9,993 bases of DNA from assembly GCA_024636075.1 (NCBI GenBank), contig JAGXHS010000028.1:1-9993 (forward strand), written 5' to 3'. The notes beneath the pieces are model-generated. The model saw only the letters and a list, made by a program, of their open reading frames with translations. It was not told the origin of the DNA and ran no database searches. Positions 7,896 to 9,993 of this stretch are shown piece by piece (positions within the stretch are counted from its first letter, which is position 1; each line of letters starts with the position of its first letter). The translations under genes were made by a program, and so were the position numbers. Source of the DNA: Propionibacteriaceae bacterium (GTDB taxonomy: Bacteria > Actinomycetota > Actinomycetes > Propionibacteriales > Propionibacteriaceae).

Positions 7896-8641
7896 AAGTC
7901 ACATTGCGCATTTGGCGCCAAGCTAAACAGGATGCCCAAGGACGCATGGTCAGCTACCCACTCGATGGCGTCAGCGAGGACATGTCCTTCCTGGAGATGC
8001 TCGATCTGCTCAACGAACACCTCACCAAGCAGAACGAGGAGCCGGTGGCCTTCGACCACGACTGCCGTGAAGGCATCTGTGGTGCCTGTGGAGTGGTGAT
8101 CAACGGCATTGCCCACGGCGGTGAGCACACCACCACCTGCCAGCTTCACATGCGGTCCTTCGCGGACAATGCGACGATCGACATCGAACCGTGGCAGGCG
8201 GGACCGTTCCCGGTGATCAAGGACCTGGTCGTGGATCGTACCGCGCTCGATCGGATCATTCAGGCTGGTGGCTTCATCTCCGCCAACACCGGATCAGCTC
8301 CCGATGCTCACGCCGTTCCGGCGCCGAAGCGGGAATCGGACAAGGCGTTCGACGCAGCCACCTGCATCGGCTGTGGCGCCTGTGTGGCGGCCTGCCCGAA
8401 CGGCTCGGCGATGCTGTTCACCAGCGCCAAGATCACGCATCTGGCGATGTTGCCGCAGGGCCAGCCAGAGCGCTACTCCCGAGTGAAGGGCATGATTGCC
8501 CAGCACGACGAGGAGGGTTTCGGTGGCTGCACCAACATCGGTGAATGCTCCGAGGTGTGCCCCAAGGGCATTCCGATGGAGACCATCAGCCAGCTCAACC
8601 GTGACTTGATCAGTTCCTTGTTCAAGGGCACCGGCAAGTAA
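7892..8641 (+). CDS. sdhB: Succinate dehydrogenase iron-sulfur subunit SdhB
   Basis: 249 residues, carrying electrons from the SdhA flavin to the SdhC haems. Three clusters can be read. The [2Fe-2S] ferredoxin-type site uses Cys58, Cys63, Cys66 and Cys83 (DHDCREGICGACG...TTTC). The [4Fe-4S] site is CIGCGACVAACP (Cys158, 161, 164, 168). The [3Fe-4S] site is CTNIGECSEVCPKG (Cys213, 219, 223). The Pro/Lys after the last cysteine is also conserved. The start is GTG 7892 (MKVTLRIWRQ), with GGAG at 7882-7885 six bases ahead and a GTGA overlap with the sdhA stop. The in-frame extension upstream to 7802 is inside sdhA and unrelated. A strong hairpin begins 21 bases after the stop, ending the operon. 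Confidence 0.97.
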
Positions 8642-8662
8642 ACACACACTGCGACACCACCA

Positions 8663-8701
8663 ACAACTGCGTCGGGGCTGACAAGGCTTCGACGCAGTTG
8701 T
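8663..8701 (+). terminator. Terminator hairpin of the sdhCAB operon
   Basis: ACAACTGCGTCG (8663-8674) pairs perfectly with CGACGCAGTTGT (8690-8701). Four more pairs, two of them G-U, extend the stem inward (8675-8678 with 8686-8689), leaving a 7-base loop. No T-tract follows, as is common in GC-rich actinobacteria. It insulates sdhCAB from rplS. Confidence 0.7.
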
Positions 8702-8728
8702 CACGTCCGGCGGAATCGTGCAGTCGAT

Positions 8729-8757
8729 TTCGGGGTTCTCGGTCAGTGTGACAGAAT
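8729..8757 (+). promoter_or_regulatory. Candidate promoter of rplS
   Basis: CAGAAT at 8752-8757, identical to the rpsP -10, with a weak -35 TTCGGG at 8729-8734 (17-base spacer). The predicted start is near 8764, leaving a leader of about 109 bases. It follows the sdhCAB terminator, so rplS needs its own promoter. Confidence 0.4.
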
Positions 8758-8787
8758 TGGGCCGCTGTTGCACTGCTGTCGTCGGCT

Positions 8788-8856
8788 CCTGCCACAGGGG
8801 GATCGTCCGGCCGGTGGGCATTGTTGACCAATTACTTTTCGAGGTGACCTGTGGCA
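8788..8856 (+). promoter_or_regulatory. Structured leader of rplS with long-range stem
   Basis: TGCCACAGG (8790-8798) pairs perfectly with CCTGTGGCA (8848-8856), closing a 49-base loop. The loop contains the palindrome CCGGCCGG (8807-8814) and a small ATTG/CAAT hairpin (8820-8832). The 3' arm ends six bases before the Shine-Dalgarno site at 8863. CCTGCCACAGG (8788-8798) resembles CCTGCCCCACAGG in the rpsP leader (2901-2913). L19 leaders are known in Firmicutes; no known family was recognised here. Confidence 0.4.
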
Positions 8857-8872
8857 CTGGCGAGGAACAAAC

Positions 8873-9223
8873 ATGAGCAAGCTCATCCAGGCAGTTGACG
8901 CCCAGTCGCTGCGTGACGACATCCCCGATTTCCGCCCCGGCGATTCGGTCAAGGTGCATGTGCGAGTTGTTGAAGGCAACCGACGCCGTATCCAGATCTT
9001 TGCCGGCGTGGTGATCTCCCGCACTGGCGGTGGCATCCAGCAATCGTTCACTGTACGCAAGGTCAGCTTCGGCACGGGCGTGGAACGTACCTTCCCGCTG
9101 CACAGCCCGATCATCGAGAAGATCGAGGTGGAGCGTCGCGGTGACGTCCGTCGCGCGAAGCTGTACTACCTGCGTGGACTGCGCGGCAAGGCTGCGAAGA
9201 TCAAGGAGAAGCGCTTCAACTGA
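8873..9223 (+). CDS. rplS: 50S ribosomal protein L19
   Basis: 116 residues, full length. L19 lies at the 30S-50S interface and contacts 23S rRNA. Family motifs are DDIPDFRPGDSVKVHVRVVE near the N-terminus, RIQIFAGVVISRTGGGI, FTVRKVSFGTGVERTFPLHSP, and the C-terminal RRGDVRRAKLYYLRGLRGKA with the basic KIKEKRFN end. ATG 8873 is preceded by GAGGA at 8862-8866, six bases away, which fixes the start. The gene sits alone between two strong hairpins, with its own promoter and a ~109-base leader. In many actinobacteria it directly follows trmD; here sdhCAB lies between. Confidence 0.97.
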   Translation: MSKLIQAVDAQSLRDDIPDFRPGDSVKVHVRVVEGNRRRIQIFAGVVISRTGGGIQQSFTVRKVSFGTGVERTFPLHSPIIEKIEVERRGDVRRAKLYYLRGLRGKAAKIKEKRFN

Positions 9224-9241
9224 TCGCCGTTGGCATGTCAA

Positions 9242-9273
9242 GGGGGCCCGTCACTGTTGAGTGGCGGGCCCCT
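9242..9273 (+). terminator. Terminator hairpin after rplS
   Basis: GGGGCCCG (9243-9250) pairs with CGGGCCCC (9265-9272). The stem continues inward as TCACT (9251-9255) with AGTGG (9260-9264, one G-U pair) around a GTTG loop; G9242-T9273 adds a wobble at the base. This gives a 14-bp continuous stem with no T-tract, 18 bases past the rplS stop. Confidence 0.75.
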
Positions 9274-9288
9274 GGCCGTCCGGATGAG

Positions 9289-9317
9289 TGGGTTCCCCTC
9301 GTGCTGCGGGTTAAGGT
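9289..9317 (+). promoter_or_regulatory. Candidate leaderless promoter of the signal peptidase gene
   Basis: TGGGTT at 9289-9294, a 17-base spacer, then TAAGGT at 9312-9317, with ATG 9326 eight bases further on. AAGG within the -10 (9313-9316) could instead act as a Shine-Dalgarno site nine bases from the ATG, so leadered translation is not excluded. It has the same architecture as the ppk2 and sdhC promoters. Confidence 0.4.
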
Positions 9318-9325
9318 TGAAAGGC

Positions 9326-9993
9326 ATGCTTGACTATTTGATGAACGCCGACGACGAAGCGCCGCCCCCCCGGCCGGCGCGGAAGTCTCGAGCGCATCCG
9401 TTGCTGCGGGATCTGCTGATCGCAGCCGTGGTGTTGCTGCTGGTGCAAGCTCTCGTCCGGCAGTTCGTGGCGGCCCCGATCCAGGTGGGCACCCGAGCCA
9501 TGTCACCCGCACTGCAGCGCGGCACCATCGCGATGATGCGCCCCGGCGACGAACCAACCCGCGGCCAGGTGATCGTCTTCCGAACCCCGGACGCCTGGCA
9601 GTCCGACCAGGGCGCTGACCCTTCCGCCGTGGTGCGTGCCCTTCGATGGGTCGGTGTCCTGCGTCCCCCCGCGGGCGAGGTCAGTGTGGGGCGCGTGTTG
9701 GGTGTACCGGGTGATGAGCTGCAGTGCTGCAGCGCCGACGGGAAGTTGGTGATCAACTCGGTTCCGGTTCGCTACGCCACTGGAGAGACCACCGCCCGAT
9801 TCCGGCTGCTGCTGGGGCGGGACCGCTTCTTCGTCGTCGGCGACAACCCTGGTAGCAGTGTTGACTCCCGCTGCTACCTGCACAGCTTGGGTTCCGACGC
9901 ACTGGTTGCCAGGTCAGACATCGAGGGCCGCTTGACAGCCCGGGTGTGGCCGCCTTCGCGATGGGGGTCGATCGTGACGCCCTACATCTACAC
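9326..9993 (+). CDS. lepB: Signal peptidase I homologue lacking catalytic Ser and Lys (3' end cut by window)
   Basis: 222 residues are visible and the gene runs off the right edge. A short acidic/proline N-terminus and basic KSRAHPLLRD precede one membrane helix (about 30-48), then an outer-face S26 peptidase domain. The family boxes are clear: box B IQVGTRAMSPALQRG (52-66), box C RGQVIVF, box D VGRVLGVPGDEL (121-132), and box E VVGDNPGSSVDSR (170-182). In active enzymes box B reads SM.PTL with the Ser nucleophile before Met, and box D reads KRV.G.PGD with the general-base Lys. Here these are Ala58 (GCC 9497-9499) and Gly122 (GGG 9689-9691). Structural residues of box E are kept. No frameshift is seen, so it looks like a maintained pseudoenzyme rather than a decaying gene. 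Its position after rplS is the usual actinobacterial lepB place. An active copy may follow beyond the window, which I cannot see. Confidence 0.88.
   Translation, partial: MLDYLMNADDEAPPPRPARKSRAHPLLRDLLIAAVVLLLVQALVRQFVAAPIQVGTRAMSPALQRGTIAMMRPGDEPTRGQVIVFRTPDAWQSDQGADPSAVVRALRWVGVLRPPAGEVSVGRVLGVPGDELQCCSADGKLVINSVPVRYATGETTARFRLLLGRDRFFVVGDNPGSSVDSRCYLHSLGSDALVARSDIEGRLTARVWPPSRWGSIVTPYIY

Noticed and set aside
8294..9241. 315-codon minus-strand frame spanning sdhB, the intergenic gap and rplS
   Set aside because: It is antisense to SdhB cluster motifs and L19 and would cross the sdhCAB terminator hairpin; composition is that of a shadow frame.
9502..9508. Ser60 in AMSP as the catalytic serine of the signal peptidase homologue
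   Set aside because: The nucleophile precedes the conserved Met in the family; Ser60 follows it, and the dyad Lys is also missing.

Overview
This 9,993-base window is a GC-rich, densely packed, one-direction (+ strand) stretch of bacterial chromosome. Gene order and protein style point to an actinobacterium (Actinomycetota). The order is ffh, amidohydrolase, ppk2, rpsP, khpA, rimM, trmD, sdhC, sdhA, sdhB, rplS and a signal-peptidase-I-like gene. Supporting signs are alanine/lysine-rich C-terminal tails on Ffh and S16, GTG starts, a Bacillus-type SdhCAB and GC-rich hairpins without U-tracts. A Propionibacteriales-like host is possible, but I cannot prove a family from the sequence alone.

Layout. 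(1) Positions 2-1825: the 3' end of ffh (SRP54, M domain), followed 12 bases later by a metal-dependent amidohydrolase with an odd alternating-histidine N-terminus. (2) 1881-2759: a complete class-I-type polyphosphate kinase 2. (3) 2760-5042: a ribosome/tRNA-maturation operon rpsP-khpA-rimM-trmD, preceded by a good promoter and a ~140-nt structured leader. (4) 5155-8641: a succinate dehydrogenase/fumarate reductase operon sdhC-sdhA-sdhB with 4-base start/stop overlaps, lying between trmD and rplS, which are close neighbours in many actinobacteria. It ends in a strong hairpin. (5) 8642-9273: rplS (L19) with its own promoter, leader and terminator hairpin. (6) 9326-end: a truncated signal peptidase I homologue.

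How the parts fit. Ffh delivers nascent secretory and membrane proteins; signal peptidase I normally removes their signal peptides. S16, KhpA, RimM and TrmD serve 30S assembly, RNA binding and tRNA m1G37 methylation. L19 sits at the subunit interface. SdhCAB feeds electrons from succinate to menaquinone, or works in reverse as fumarate reductase.

No tRNA, rRNA, CRISPR array, IS element or phage gene was seen. The longest stretch without a confident gene is 231 bases (8642-8872). The most notable observations are: (a) the signal peptidase homologue lacks both the catalytic serine (Ala58) and the catalytic lysine (Gly122) while keeping the rest of the fold signature; (b) ppk2, sdhC and the signal peptidase gene, the three genes with no convincing Shine-Dalgarno site, share the arrangement TG(G/C)GTT - exactly 17 bases - TA-rich -10 - 6 to 8 bases - start codon, suggesting one class of leaderless promoter; (c) the rpsP and rplS leaders carry repeats, a perfect 16-bp palindrome, competing pairings and a shared short motif; (d) TrmD has Glu where the catalytic Asp is expected.
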